DNA from: Mycolicibacterium baixiangningiae
Lineage (GTDB): Bacteria; Actinomycetota; Actinomycetes; Mycobacteriales; Mycobacteriaceae
Reading direction: 5' to 3'
DNA: 64,000 nt
Assembly (NCBI RefSeq): GCF_016313185.1
Contig: NZ_CP066218.1
Coordinates: 2,542,001-2,606,000 of the forward strand
The notes beneath the pieces were generated by a model. The model saw only the letters and a program-made list of their open reading frames with translations, searched no databases and was not told where the DNA came from. The first letter of the stretch is position 1. Each line of letters starts with the position of its first letter. Shown one piece after another: positions 52,444 through 64,000 of this stretch. Both the position numbers and the translations under genes were made by a program.

Positions 52444-54306
52444 ATGCCGGTGTCTGTGCAGGGGGCCAGTGCTGTCGAGTCCGGTCTGGAGCAGTGGCGC
52501 TCCGCGGTGGCCGGGGTGTTGGCGAAAAGCACCCGCACGGACCCCGCCGAGTTGCCTGCCGAACCAGACCGGCTGCTCGATTCGCCGACATACGAGGGTT
52601 TTTCGATCCGCCCCCTCTACACCAGTCTCGACGAGTTGCCCGAGCCGCCGCTGCCCGGGCAGTGGCCGTACGTGCGCGGCGGCGACGCCCTGCGTGACGT
52701 CAAGTCGGGGTGGAAGGTCGCCGAGGCGTTCCCGGCGGCGGCCAGCACCCCCGCCGAGGCCAACGGTGCGGTACTGCTGGGCCTGACCGAAGGCGTCAGC
52801 GCGCTGGTGCTGCGCATCGGCGCCGACGGCGTGGCCGCCTCAGACCTCGACCGGCTGCTCGACTCCGTCTTCCTCGACCTCGTTCCCGTGCAGCTCGACG
52901 CCGGCACCGAATACGCGGCCGCCGCCGATGCGGTGCTGGCCCTGCTGACCGACCTGGACACCGAACAGCGCGAACGACTCTCGGTGGACCTGGGCGCCGA
53001 CCCGCTGACCGCCCCGTTCAGCGACCGCGCGGCACCCGATGTGGCGGAGATCGTGTCGGCCGCGGCCAAGGTCACCGGATACGGCGGCAAGGTGCGGGCG
53101 ATCACCGTCGACGGACCCGCGCTGCACAACCGCGGCGCCAGCGCCTCGTGGGAGCTGGCGGGCGCCGTCGCTGCCGGTGTGTCGTATCTGCGCCTGCTCG
53201 AGCAGGGCGGTCTCACGGTCGCCGACGCGGTACGCCAGATCAGCTTCCGGCTCGCCGCCGACGACGACCAGTTCATGACCATCGCGAAACTGCGTGCCGC
53301 CCGGCTGCTCTGGGCCCGGGTGTGCGAGGTGGTCGGCGCCGCCGACGCGGGTGCGGCCACCATCCACGCGGCGTCGTCGCTGCCGATGATGACCCAGCGC
53401 GACCCGTGGGTGAACATGCTGCGCACCACGCTCGCGGCGTTCGCCGCCGGGGTCGGTGGAGCGGACACCGTGCTGGTGCACCCGTTCGACGTGGCGATCC
53501 CCGACGGGTTCCCCGGCACCTCGCGCACGTTCGCCCGGCGCATCGCCCGCAACACCCAGCTGCTGCTGCTCGAGGAGTCCCACATCGGCCGGGTGCTCGA
53601 CCCGGCGGGCGGTTCCTGGTTCGTCGAGGACCTGACCGCGCAGCTGGCCGAGCAGGCGTGGAAACACTTCCAGGACATCGAATCCCGCGGTGGATTCGTG
53701 GCGGCACACGACCACCTGGCCGTGCAGATCGCCGAGGTCGCCACCCGGCGCACCGACGACATCGCGCACCGGCGCACCGCGCTGACCGGTGTCAACGAGT
53801 ACCCGAACCTGGACGAGCCTGTGCAGCCCTCGGGCGAGGCGTTCACCGCCGTCGCCCGCTACGCGGCCGGGTTCGAAGCGCTGCGCGACCGGTCCGACGC
53901 GTTCCTCGCGCAGACCGGGGCCCGACCGCGGGTGCTGCTGCTGCCGCTGGGACCGCTGGCCGAACACAACATCCGCGCGACGTTCGCCACCAACCTGCTC
54001 GCGTCCGGCGGGATCGAAACCGTCAACCCGGGCACCGTGGCCGCCGCCGAAGTGGGGCAGGCGGTGTCGGCGGCCGGCAACCCCTCGGTCACCGTGATCT
54101 GCGGCACCGACAGCCGCTACGCCACGGATGCCGCCGCAGTGGTGGCGTCCGCCCGCGAGGCCGGTGTCACCCGGGTCTACCTCGCCGGCCCGGAAAAGGC
54201 CCTCGGTGAGCAGGCCGAGGCGGACCCGAAACCCGACGACTACCTGACCGCGAAGATCGACGCGGTCGCGGCCCTGTCGAACCTCCTCACCCGATTGGGG
54301 GCCTGA
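52444..54306 (+). CDS. mutA: Methylmalonyl-CoA mutase small (beta) subunit
   Basis: The 620-residue protein pairs with MutB to interconvert succinyl-CoA and methylmalonyl-CoA, supplying methyl-branched lipid synthesis and propionate use. It has the TIM-barrel part ([21 protein letters not shown]) and a B12-like C-terminal domain without the cobalamin-ligating DxHxxG, as in the non-catalytic subunit. ATG 52444. mutB starts 1 bp after its stop. Confidence 0.95.
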   Translation: MPVSVQGASAVESGLEQWRSAVAGVLAKSTRTDPAELPAEPDRLLDSPTYEGFSIRPLYTSLDELPEPPLPGQWPYVRGGDALRDVKSGWKVAEAFPAAASTPAEANGAVLLGLTEGVSALVLRIGADGVAASDLDRLLDSVFLDLVPVQLDAGTEYAAAADAVLALLTDLDTEQRERLSVDLGADPLTAPFSDRAAPDVAEIVSAAAKVTGYGGKVRAITVDGPALHNRGASASWELAGAVAAGVSYLRLLEQGGLTVADAVRQISFRLAADDDQFMTIAKLRAARLLWARVCEVVGAADAGAATIHAASSLPMMTQRDPWVNMLRTTLAAFAAGVGGADTVLVHPFDVAIPDGFPGTSRTFARRIARNTQLLLLEESHIGRVLDPAGGSWFVEDLTAQLAEQAWKHFQDIESRGGFVAAHDHLAVQIAEVATRRTDDIAHRRTALTGVNEYPNLDEPVQPSGEAFTAVARYAAGFEALRDRSDAFLAQTGARPRVLLLPLGPLAEHNIRATFATNLLASGGIETVNPGTVAAAEVGQAVSAAGNPSVTVICGTDSRYATDAAAVVASAREAGVTRVYLAGPEKALGEQAEADPKPDDYLTAKIDAVAALSNLLTRLGA

Positions 54307-54307
54307 C

Positions 54308-56569
<2,262 letters not shown>

Positions 56570-56575
56570 CCTGAC

Positions 56576-57553
56576 GTGCCCGTTCCGACCGTCGCCGAGC
56601 TCTCGGCCGCCATTCGCAGCGGGGACCGGTCGGCGCTCGCGAAGGCCATCACCCTGGTCGAGTCCACCCGGGCCGACCATCGGGACCGGGCGCAGGAGTT
56701 GCTGCTCGAGCTGATGCCCACGGCCGGTTCGGCCATGCACGTCGGGATCACCGGCGTCCCCGGCGTCGGGAAGTCCACGACGATCGAGGCGCTCGGCATG
56801 CACCTGATCGAGCAGGGTCACCGGGTGGCGGTGCTGGCGGTCGATCCGTCGTCGACCCGCACGGGCGGATCGATTCTCGGCGACAAGACCCGGATGGCCA
56901 GGCTCGCCGTGCACCCCGACGCCTACATCCGCCCGTCGCCCACCTCGGGCACGCTCGGCGGTGTCGCCAGGGCCACCCGCGAGACGATTGTCCTGCTCGA
57001 GGCCGCCGGCTACGACGTGATCCTGGTCGAGACCGTCGGGGTGGGGCAGTCCGAGGTCACGGTCGCCAACATGGTCGACACCTTCGTGTTCCTCACCCTG
57101 GCCCGCACGGGCGACCAGCTGCAGGGCATCAAGAAGGGGGTGCTCGAACTCGCCGACATCGTGGTGGTCAACAAGGCCGACGGCGAGCACGCCATCGAAG
57201 CGAAGTCGGCGGCGCGGGAGCTGTCGGCCGCCCTGCGTCTGATCTATCCGCGCGAAACACTGTGGCGCCCACCGGTTCTGACGATGAGTGCGCTGCAGGG
57301 CGACGGCCTGCGCGAGTTGTGGGACACGGTGCTCGAACACCGCGACGTGCTGCGCGAGGCCGGGCAGTTCGAGACCCGCCGGCGTGCGCAGCAGGTCGAG
57401 TGGACATGGGCGATGGTGCGTGATGCGGTCCTCGACCGGGTGCTGTCGCATCCCGAGGTGCGCCGGATTCGGGCCGATGTGGAACGGCAGGTTCGCGACG
57501 GTGAGCTCACTCCTGCGCTCGCCGCCCGCCAGATTCTCGACGCCGCGCGCTGA
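56576..57553 (+). CDS. meaB: Methylmalonyl-CoA mutase GTPase chaperone MeaB
   Basis: This G3E GTPase protects and reactivates the mutase and gates cofactor loading. The 325-residue protein has Walker A GVPGVGKST, Walker B-like VETVGVGQSE, the NKAD guanine motif (VVVNKADGEHA) and a C-terminal dimerisation arm. The GTG at 56576 lies 6 bp after mutB. H37Rv carries mazEF4 between mutB and this gene; here they are absent. Confidence 0.95.
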   Translation: MPVPTVAELSAAIRSGDRSALAKAITLVESTRADHRDRAQELLLELMPTAGSAMHVGITGVPGVGKSTTIEALGMHLIEQGHRVAVLAVDPSSTRTGGSILGDKTRMARLAVHPDAYIRPSPTSGTLGGVARATRETIVLLEAAGYDVILVETVGVGQSEVTVANMVDTFVFLTLARTGDQLQGIKKGVLELADIVVVNKADGEHAIEAKSAARELSAALRLIYPRETLWRPPVLTMSALQGDGLRELWDTVLEHRDVLREAGQFETRRRAQQVEWTWAMVRDAVLDRVLSHPEVRRIRADVERQVRDGELTPALAARQILDAAR

Positions 57554-57595
57554 TGCGGCGCTGACCTGGTATTTAACGAGTCGATAACGCTCTGT

Positions 57596-57627
57596 CTAAC
57601 AGCCCGCTCGAACGGCTAGATTGTTAG
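57596..57627. promoter_or_regulatory. Inverted CTAACA/TGTTAG arms upstream of lipL
   Basis: CTAACA (57596-57601) and TGTTAG (57622-57627) are inverted 6-bp arms 20 bp apart, immediately before the lipL GTG. They could be operator half-sites, though short arms arise easily by chance. Confidence 0.2.
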
Positions 57628-57629
57628 CT

Positions 57630-58895
57630 GTGACCAATCTCTCAACGCGGAGCCGCGGCGCAGCGCTCCCGCACGGTGTCCAGGGCGCGGCGGATGCCAA
57701 CTTCGCGTGCACCGTCCAGGGCTTCTCACAGCTGTTTCCCGGGCGCCGGTTCGGAGGCGGGGCGCTGTGCATCTACCTGCACGGGGAGCCCGTGGTCGAC
57801 GTCTGGACCGGGTACTCGGACCGCCGCGGCACGCAGTACTGGACCGCCGACACCGGTGCGATGGTCTTCTCGGCGACCAAGGGGATGGCCTCGACGGTCA
57901 TCCATCGGCTTGTCGACCGTGGTCTGTTGGAGTACGACGCGCCCGTCGCGCAGTACTGGCCCGAATTCGCCGCCAACGGCAAGGCGACCATCACCGTCCG
58001 GGACCTGATGCACCACCGCGCCGGGCTGTCGCAGCTCAACGGTGTCCGCAAGGAGGATCTGCTCGACCACGTGGGGATGGAGCAGCGGCTCGCGGCCGCA
58101 CCGGTCAACCGGCTGCTCCACGGCCATCCGGCGTATCACGCGCTGACCTACGGGTGGCTGGTGTCGGGCCTGGCACGTGCGGTGACCGGGCAGGGGATGG
58201 GCGATCTCATCCGCACCGAGCTGGCCGGACCGCTCAACACCGACGGGCTGCACCTGGGCCGTCCGCCGGCGCAGGCCCCCACCCGGTGCGCACAGATCCT
58301 CGTTCCGCAGGGCACGTTGGCCAACCCCGTGTTCAACTTCGTCGCCCCGAAGGTCGCCGCGCTGAAGTTCTCCGGCATGTTCGGCTCCCTGTACTTCCCG
58401 GGTATGAAGTCGGTCGTTCAGGGCGACGCCCCGTTCCTGGACGCCGAGATCCCGTCCGCCAACGGGGTGGCCACCGCCCGTGGGTTGGCCCGCATGTACG
58501 GCGCAATCGCCAACGGCGGCTCCATCGGCGGCGAGCGGTTCCTGTCCGCCCAGGTTGCCGCGGGTCTGACCGGTAAGCCGAATCTGCGGCCCGACCGCAA
58601 CCTGGGCATTCCACTGGCGTTCCACCTCGGTTATCACAGCCTGCCGTTCGGGCTGATGCGCGGCTTCGGCCACGTCGGACTGGGCGGCTCCGTCGGCTGG
58701 GCCGACCCGTCGACGGGTCTGGCGATCGGGTTCGTCCACAACCGGTTGTTGACCCCGCTGGTGCTGGACATGGGTTCGTTCGCCGGTCTCAACGTGCTGA
58801 TCCGGCGGGATGTGGCCCGTGCCCGCAGGCGCGGATACCAGGTGATGCCCGATCACGGCGCTCCCCGCCCGGTGTCCAAGCCGGTTGCCGGGTAG
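57630..58895 (+). CDS. lipL: Beta-lactamase-fold esterase LipL
   Basis: The 421-residue serine hydrolase of the class C beta-lactamase/penicillin-binding superfamily has SATKGM (SxxK nucleophile) and the Tyr motif YGWLVSG. Rv1497 (LipL) is an esterase of this group, found near meaB. I chose the GTG at 57630 over an in-frame TTG at 57621. There is no obvious signal peptide. Native substrate is unknown. Confidence 0.88.
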   Translation: MTNLSTRSRGAALPHGVQGAADANFACTVQGFSQLFPGRRFGGGALCIYLHGEPVVDVWTGYSDRRGTQYWTADTGAMVFSATKGMASTVIHRLVDRGLLEYDAPVAQYWPEFAANGKATITVRDLMHHRAGLSQLNGVRKEDLLDHVGMEQRLAAAPVNRLLHGHPAYHALTYGWLVSGLARAVTGQGMGDLIRTELAGPLNTDGLHLGRPPAQAPTRCAQILVPQGTLANPVFNFVAPKVAALKFSGMFGSLYFPGMKSVVQGDAPFLDAEIPSANGVATARGLARMYGAIANGGSIGGERFLSAQVAAGLTGKPNLRPDRNLGIPLAFHLGYHSLPFGLMRGFGHVGLGGSVGWADPSTGLAIGFVHNRLLTPLVLDMGSFAGLNVLIRRDVARARRRGYQVMPDHGAPRPVSKPVAG

Positions 58896-58959
58896 CGTTC
58901 CCGACCCCTTCCCAGACCCCCTCTGAGGTCCCTTTCGGCGCTTTTTCACCACCTTTCCT

Positions 58960-58975
58960 GACAACAGTCGTTGTC
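58960..58975. promoter_or_regulatory. GACAAC-N4-GTTGTC inverted repeat
   Basis: GACAAC (58960-58965) and GTTGTC (58970-58975) form a perfect inverted repeat. A further GTTGTC half-site lies at 58986-58991 and a near copy, GACAAC-ATC-GTTATC, at 59085-59099. Repeated half-sites suggest a regulator binding array. Confidence 0.4.
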
Positions 58976-59490
58976 CCTGTAAATAGTTGTCCAGCAGGTA
59001 CTTTCGCCTTTGCCAGGATCGTCGGACTCTGCCTGTGACACTGCTGTGCCACCCTCTGGAGCCTTTGCTGATCGGCGGGGAGGCGACAACATCGTTATCG
59101 GTGTTTCTGTTGCCACGCCTCAGGGGTCCCGACTTTCGCACATAACAGCACACTGCAATCGCGGATCGGACACACGTCTGACCGGAGTGATGTTGAGCAC
59201 GCAAAAACGCTGTGCGCTGCCGAAACAAGATCACAGGGTCGTAGCAGGCCGTCCCCAATGGTGTGCAAACGATGCCTGAAATCCATTTACAGCAACGGTC
59301 AATAGCCACTCATAAAGTTTGCTAGATAGTTGCGCAGCGAAAAACCTGAGAGGAACCCAAGAAAGCGCCAAGATTGACATTAGAGTCAAAAAACGAAATA
59401 ACTGCAGGTCAAAGGCCTGCAAGTGTATGAAACTGCGATCTTGTCCTTGCTCGTGTAACGTTTCGGCCGCGGACGTTGATCTAGAAACAG

Positions 59491-59509
59491 CCGAGCGTGA
59501 TTTGCTCGG
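59491..59509 (+). promoter_or_regulatory. Hairpin CCGAGC-N7-GCTCGG
   Basis: CCGAGC (59491-59496) pairs with GCTCGG (59504-59509) in the PKS leader, 175 bp before the start. It may be an RNA structure or an operator. Confidence 0.3.
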
Positions 59510-59520
59510 TACTTGCACCA

Positions 59521-59550
59521 GAGTCGGTGTGAGCGATTACGCTCCGACTC
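59521..59550 (+). promoter_or_regulatory. Nested hairpin in the PKS leader
   Basis: GAGTCGG (59521-59527) pairs with CCGACTC (59544-59550), and inside it GAGCG (59531-59535) pairs with CGCTC around ATTA. It lies 133 bp before the PKS start and, with the hairpin just upstream, could form a structured leader or a terminator/attenuator. Confidence 0.4.
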
Positions 59551-59683
59551 GGCGCAGACAAAGGCCGATGAGATACAGAGGGGAGCGGACGGGGCACGCG
59601 GACGCGTGCTGAATTTCCGAAACCATCGAATTTCCATCCGTCCCGAAAATTTCCGTATCGCGTTTCAGAAGAGGTTTGCACAC

Positions 59684-62600
59684 GTGGTCGATGCACCGGT
59701 CACTCCCATCGCCGTCATCGGAATGGCCTGTCGGCTGCCCGGGGGCATCGACTCTCCCGAGCGGCTCTGGGAGGCACTCCTACGCGGCGACGATTTCGTC
59801 ACCGAGGTGCCGCTGGAGCGCTGGGATGCCGAAGAATACTACGACCCCGAACCCGGCGTTCCGGGGCGGTCGGTGTCGAAGTGGGGCGCCTTCCTCGACG
59901 ATGTCGCCGGCTTCGACGCTGAGTTCTTCGGTATCAGCGAGCGTGAAGCCACGGCCATCGACCCTCAGCACCGGCTGCTGCTCGAGACCGCCTGGGAGGC
60001 CGTCGAGCACGCCGGCGTCGACCCCGGCGCCCTGCACGATTCGCTCACCGGTGTCTTCATCGGCATGACGCACGGTGACTACCAGTTGCTCGCCGCCGAC
60101 GCCCACGCCATCGAAGGGCCCTACGGGTTCACCGGCAACAACTACAGCCTCGCGTCCGGGCGCATCGCGTACGCGATGGGCCTGCACGGCCCCGCGTACA
60201 CGGTCGACTCGGCCTGCTCGTCGAGCCTGCTGGCGGTCCACATGGCCTGCCGCAGCCTGCACGACGGCGAGAGCGACATGGCGCTCGCCGGCGGCGTGTC
60301 GATCATGCTCGAACCGCGCAAGATGTCCTCGGGCTCCGCACAGGGCATGCTGTCGCCCACCGGCCACTGCCACGCGTTCGATGTCGAGGCGGACGGGTTC
60401 GTCTCCGGCGAGGCGTCGGTGGTCCTGATGTTCAAGCGCCTCACGGACGCCCAGCGCGACGGCGACCGCATCCTGGCCCTGGTCAAGGGCACGGCCGCCA
60501 ACCAGGACGGCCACACCGTCAACATCGCCACCCCGTCCCGTGACGCCCAGGTCTCGGTCTACCGGTCGGCGCTCGCCGCCGCCGGGATGGACCCCGCGAC
60601 CGTCGGCATGGTCGAGGCGCACGGCACCGGTACACCGGTCGGCGACCCGATCGAGTACGCGGGCCTGGCCCAGGTGTACGGCACCGATGCGCCCTGCGCG
60701 CTCGGAGCGGTCAAGACCAACTTCGGCCACGGCCAGTCCGCCTCCGGTGCCCTCGGCATGATGAAGGCGATCCTGTCCCTGCAGCACGCGACGGTGCCGC
60801 AGAACCTGCACTACACGCGCATGCCCGACGAGATGGCGCGGATCAGCACCAATCTGTTCGTACCGCAGGAGATCACCCCCTGGCCGCTGGGCGACCAGGA
60901 GCCACGGCGCGCCGCGGTGTCCTCCTACGGACTGTCCGGCACCAACGTCCACGCAGTTCTCGAGCAGGCCCCCGACGCTGCTGTGCGGGTGGCCGAGCCC
61001 ACCTCGGGTGCGATGATCTTCCCGCTGTCGTCCACCTCGGCCGAGGAGTTGCGGCGCACCGCCGCCCGCCTGGCCGACTGGGCGGACGACCACTCCGACG
61101 GCGATCTGCGCGACCTGGCCTACACGCTGGCACGCCGGCGCGGACACCGGCCGGTGCGTACCAGCGTCTGCGCCAGCACCCGCGAAGAGCTGATCAAAGC
61201 GCTCCGCGAGATCGCCGACGGCGAGACGCCGTACGAGCCCGCGGTCGCCAAGGGCGAGCACGGTCCGGTCTGGGTGTTCTCCGGTCAGGGTTCGCAGTGG
61301 GCCGGCATGGGCAAGGGTCTGCTCGCCACCGAACCGGTGTTCGCCGCCGCGGTGGCCGAACTCGAACCATTGATCGCCCGCGAATCGGGTTTCTCGGTCA
61401 CCGAGGCGATGTCCGCACCGGAGAAGGTCACCGGAATCGACCGCGTGCAACCCACGGTGTTCGCCGTGCAGGTCGCGCTCGCGGCCGCGATGAAGTCCTA
61501 CGGGGTCACCCCCGGTGCGGTGATCGGCCACTCGATGGGCGAGTCGGCGGCCGCAGTCGTCGCCGGCGGCCTGTCGCTGGAAGACGGCGCGAAGGTCATC
61601 TGCCGCCGGTCCAAGCTGATGGCACGGATCGCCGGTTCCGGCGCGATGGCCTCGGTCGAACTGCCTGCCCAGCAGGTGCTCTCCGAGCTGGCCGCCCGCG
61701 GTATCAGCGACGTGGTGCTCTCGGTCGTCGCCTCGCCGCAGTCGACGGTGGTCGGCGGCGCCAAGGAGGCCGTCCGCGAACTGGTCGCCGAATGGGAGGG
61801 CCGCGGCGTGATGGCCCGCGAGGTCGCCGTCGACGTGGCGTCCCACTCGCCGCAGGTCGACCCGATCCTCGACGAGCTCACCGAGGTGCTCGACGACATC
61901 GAACCGATGGAGCCCCACCTCCCGTACTACTCCGCCACGCTCTACGACCCGCGTGATCCGGCCGAGTTCGACGCCTACTACTGGGTGGACAACCTGCGGC
62001 ACGCCGTGCGGTTCTCCGCGGCCGTGCAGGCCGCGCTCGAGGACGGGTTCCGCGTGTTCGGCGAACTCGCCCCGCACCCGCTGCTCACCCACCCCGTCGA
62101 CCAAACCGGCCGCAGCCTCGACATGAGCCTGTCCGCCCTTGCCGCGATGCGTCGTGAGCAGGAGCTGCCCGACGGGCTGCTCGGCTTCGTCGCCGATGTC
62201 CACAATGCCGGTGGCAGCGTGGACTTCTCGGTGATCTACCCCGACGGGCGTCTCGTCGACGCGCCGTTGCCCACCTGGAGCCACACCCACCTGCTGCTGA
62301 CCCGCGACGGTCAGGAGCAGGCGCAGGGTGGGTCGACGGTGGCCGTGCATCCGCTGCTCGGCGCGCATGTGCGCCTGCCCGAGGAGCCGGAGCGCCACGT
62401 GTGGCAGGTCGACGTGGGCACCGCAACCCAGCCATGGCTGGGCGACCACCAGGTGCACAATGTCGCGGCGCTGCCCGGTGCGGCGTACTGCGAGATGGCG
62501 CTGGCCGCCTCACGCGCCGTCTTCGGGGAGCTGGCCGAGGTCCGCGACATCACCTTCGAACAGATGCTGCTGCTGGAGGACCAGACACCGGTCTCCTCGG

Positions 62601-64000
62601 TCGCCACCGTGAAACGGCCCGGCGTGGCCGACTTCGTCGTCGAGACCTACGACGAGGGCACCGAGGTGCGGCGCGCTGCCGCGGTGCTGCACGGCGAATC
62701 CTCCACCGAGGCCCCCGGCGCCTACGACGTCGAAGAACTGCTCACCGCCCATCCGGAGCGCCGCGAAGGCGACGACCTGCACAGCTGGTTCGCCGAGCGC
62801 GGCATCTCCTACGGGCAGGCGTTCTCCGGTCTTGTCGCCGCCCACACCCGCGACGACGGCGGCAACACCGTCCTCGCCGAGGTGGCGTTACCCGGTTCGA
62901 TCCGCTCCCAGCAGGGCGCCTACGGCATCCACCCCGCGTTGCTCGACGCCTGCTTCCAGGCGGTCGGCGCCCATTCCGCGCTGCAGGCGGACGTGACCGG
63001 AACACTGATGCTGCCGCTCGGTGTGCGCAGGCTCAGCGCACACGCCTCCATGCGCAACGCGCACTACTGCTACGTCACGGTCACCAGTGTGAGCGCGGCC
63101 GCCATCGAGGCCGACATCGAGGTGCTCGACGAGGACGGCGCGGTGTTGCTCACCGTGGAGGGTCTGCGTCTGGGCAGCGGCGCGACCGCGGGCGGGCAGC
63201 GCGAGAGGCTGCTCAACGAGCGCCTGCTGACCATCGACTGGCGCAAGCATGACCGTCCCGAGGCCGACCATGTCGACGCGGGACGTTGGCTGCTGATCGC
63301 GACGTCGGACGATGCACAGTCCGAGGCCGCCCGACTGGCCGGGGAACTCACCCGCGCCGACGCCAAGGTGTCCACGACGGTGTGGACCGCCGACGGCGAG
63401 CATGCCGTTGTCGCCGAACAGATTCGGGGTCAGTTGACCGCCGACCACCACAGCGGTGTGGTTGTGCTCAACGCTGCCGGTGGATCCAGTGACGATGCAC
63501 CGGTGCGGGGCGCCGAATACGTCCGGCATCTGGTCCGCATCGCGCGGGAACTGCCCGAGGTCCCCGGCGAGCCGCCGCGGCTGTTCGTGCTGACGCGCAA
63601 CGCGCAGACGGTGCTGGCCGACGATGTCGCCAACCTCGAGCAGGCGGGTCTTCGCGGTCTGATGCGGGTGCTCGTCATGGAACATCCGGCGCTGCGCCCC
63701 ACCCAGATCGACCTCGACGACGCCGCGGAGCCCGGGCACGTCGCCGCGCAGCTGCTGTCCGGGTCCGAGGAAGACGAAACCGCTTGGCGCGGAGGTGAAT
63801 TCCACGTCGCGCGGCTGTCCGTCAGCCCGCTGCGTCCCGAAGAGCGCCGCACCACCGTCGTCGATCACGAGACCGGCGGCATGCGGCTGCAGATCCACAC
63901 CCCCGGGGACCTGGAGTCCCTCGAGTTGGCCGCGTTCGACCGGGTCCCTCCGGGACCGGGGGAGATCGAGGTCTCGGTGACGGCATCGAACCTCAACTTC
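59684..64000 (+). CDS. Type I polyketide synthase, Mas/Pks5-like, 3' end outside window
   Basis: The 1439 codons seen are open to the window end. KS occupies residues ~7-430, with active Cys178 in [23 protein letters not shown] and [12 protein letters not shown] spans ~528-800, with Ser617 in [13 protein letters not shown] spans ~885-1165, with His922 in [16 protein letters not shown] structural KR-like region (~1190-1390) and the start of an ER domain follow. The AT and KS resemble mycocerosic-acid-type (Mas/Pks5) synthases, which use methylmalonyl-CoA supplied by mutAB. I chose the GTG at 59684. Position after lipL fits a lipooligosaccharide pks5 locus. Confidence 0.9.
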   Translation, partial: MVDAPVTPIAVIGMACRLPGGIDSPERLWEALLRGDDFVTEVPLERWDAEEYYDPEPGVPGRSVSKWGAFLDDVAGFDAEFFGISEREATAIDPQHRLLLETAWEAVEHAGVDPGALHDSLTGVFIGMTHGDYQLLAADAHAIEGPYGFTGNNYSLASGRIAYAMGLHGPAYTVDSACSSSLLAVHMACRSLHDGESDMALAGGVSIMLEPRKMSSGSAQGMLSPTGHCHAFDVEADGFVSGEASVVLMFKRLTDAQRDGDRILALVKGTAANQDGHTVNIATPSRDAQVSVYRSALAAAGMDPATVGMVEAHGTGTPVGDPIEYAGLAQVYGTDAPCALGAVKTNFGHGQSASGALGMMKAILSLQHATVPQNLHYTRMPDEMARISTNLFVPQEITPWPLGDQEPRRAAVSSYGLSGTNVHAVLEQAPDAAVRVAEPTSGAMIFPLSSTSAEELRRTAARLADWADDHSDGDLRDLAYTLARRRGHRPVRTSVCASTREELIKALREIADGETPYEPAVAKGEHGPVWVFSGQGSQWAGMGKGLLATEPVFAAAVAELEPLIARESGFSVTEAMSAPEKVTGIDRVQPTVFAVQVALAAAMKSYGVTPGAVIGHSMGESAAAVVAGGLSLEDGAKVICRRSKLMARIAGSGAMASVELPAQQVLSELAARGISDVVLSVVASPQSTVVGGAKEAVRELVAEWEGRGVMAREVAVDVASHSPQVDPILDELTEVLDDIEPMEPHLPYYSATLYDPRDPAEFDAYYWVDNLRHAVRFSAAVQAALEDGFRVFGELAPHPLLTHPVDQTGRSLDMSLSALAAMRREQELPDGLLGFVADVHNAGGSVDFSVIYPDGRLVDAPLPTWSHTHLLLTRDGQEQAQGGSTVAVHPLLGAHVRLPEEPERHVWQVDVGTATQPWLGDHQVHNVAALPGAAYCEMALAASRAVFGELAEVRDITFEQMLLLEDQTPVSSVATVKRPGVADFVVETYDEGTEVRRAAAVLHGESSTEAPGAYDVEELLTAHPERREGDDLHSWFAERGISYGQAFSGLVAAHTRDDGGNTVLAEVALPGSIRSQQGAYGIHPALLDACFQAVGAHSALQADVTGTLMLPLGVRRLSAHASMRNAHYCYVTVTSVSAAAIEADIEVLDEDGAVLLTVEGLRLGSGATAGGQRERLLNERLLTIDWRKHDRPEADHVDAGRWLLIATSDDAQSEAARLAGELTRADAKVSTTVWTADGEHAVVAEQIRGQLTADHHSGVVVLNAAGGSSDDAPVRGAEYVRHLVRIARELPEVPGEPPRLFVLTRNAQTVLADDVANLEQAGLRGLMRVLVMEHPALRPTQIDLDDAAEPGHVAAQLLSGSEEDETAWRGGEFHVARLSVSPLRPEERRTTVVDHETGGMRLQIHTPGDLESLELAAFDRVPPGPGEIEVSVTASNLNF

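Larger units (their letters stand above)
58896..59683. promoter_or_regulatory. 788-bp AT-richer region upstream of the PKS
   Basis: I find no credible gene; short frames lack ribosome-binding sites. Bases ~59280-59440 are visibly AT-rich compared with the rest of the window, as is common upstream of mycobacterial lipid clusters and of Lsr2-bound DNA. Three inverted repeats, listed separately, suggest promoter regulation of the PKS. Confidence 0.5.

Noticed and set aside
59780..62458. An 892-codon open frame antisense to the PKS
   Set aside because: The plus strand encodes clear KS and AT domains with catalytic motifs; the antisense frame has none.

Overview
The window is high-GC actinobacterial DNA from a mycobacterium, probably a non-tuberculous, Mycolicibacterium-like species. 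The evidence is a complete Pup-proteasome locus (mpa, dop, pup, prcB, prcA), mycothiol synthesis (mshC), LppK and Mtb12-type antigens, and a Mas/Pks5-type polyketide synthase. From memory of the M. tuberculosis H37Rv map, bases 1 to 48685 follow Rv2141c to Rv2109c in reverse, with insertions. Bases 48689 to 58895 follow Rv1486c to Rv1497. The window therefore appears to contain a synteny breakpoint just after prcA. Rv numbers here are recalled, not searched.

Region by region. (1) 1-5870: an M20 peptidase and a PEBP-family gene that would normally sit 27 bp apart are separated by a ~4.2 kb insertion. It is bounded by a perfect 20-bp direct repeat that covers the Shine-Dalgarno and start codon of the PEBP gene. 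The insertion carries a decayed tyrosine integrase, matching paired 10-bp repeats near both ends, and a three-gene cassette: EspC-like protein, WXG-type alpha/beta hydrolase and lipoprotein. I read it as a small integrative element delivering a type VII secretion effector cassette. (2) 5873-13983: a GntR/UTRA regulator faces a tightly overlapping seven-gene operon (IMPase-like phosphatase, DUF3311, Na+:solute symporter, M20 amidohydrolase, amidase, two APH/choline-kinase-like kinases). It looks like an uncharacterised uptake and catabolic pathway for an amide or ureide compound. (3) 13980-25149: pyrD, lppL, uppP, a phosphatase, DUF3090, a SCO1664-family protein, cysQ, mshC, an SDR, a DUF1254 lipoprotein and PAC2. 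(4) 25150-34794: metH with a hairpin over its ribosome-binding site, a HAD hydrolase, a sugar porter, hisE-hisG, DUF4126 and a flavin disulfide reductase-like protein.

(5) 34745-39487: a small regulatory and accessory cluster, with ArsR-SRPBCC-flavodoxin and VOC/TetR modules that each have palindromic candidate operators, plus DinB, thioesterase and RecB-like nuclease genes. (6) 39573-48685: trmI, DUF503, lppK, an Mtb12-like gene, mpa, a ThrE-like exporter, dop, pup, prcB and prcA. Pup is deamidated by Dop, and pupylated proteins are unfolded by Mpa into the PrcBA proteasome. (7) 48689-58895: an Rv1486c-like protein, NfeD, an SPFH protein, a DoxX-like protein, a TVP38 protein, mutA-mutB-meaB (methylmalonyl-CoA mutase and its GTPase chaperone) preceded by a 22-bp palindrome, and the beta-lactamase-fold esterase lipL. 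(8) 58896-64000: a 788-bp, relatively AT-rich gap with several inverted repeats, then a large type I PKS that runs off the window in its enoyl-reductase domain.

I saw no tRNA, rRNA, CRISPR array or intact insertion sequence.
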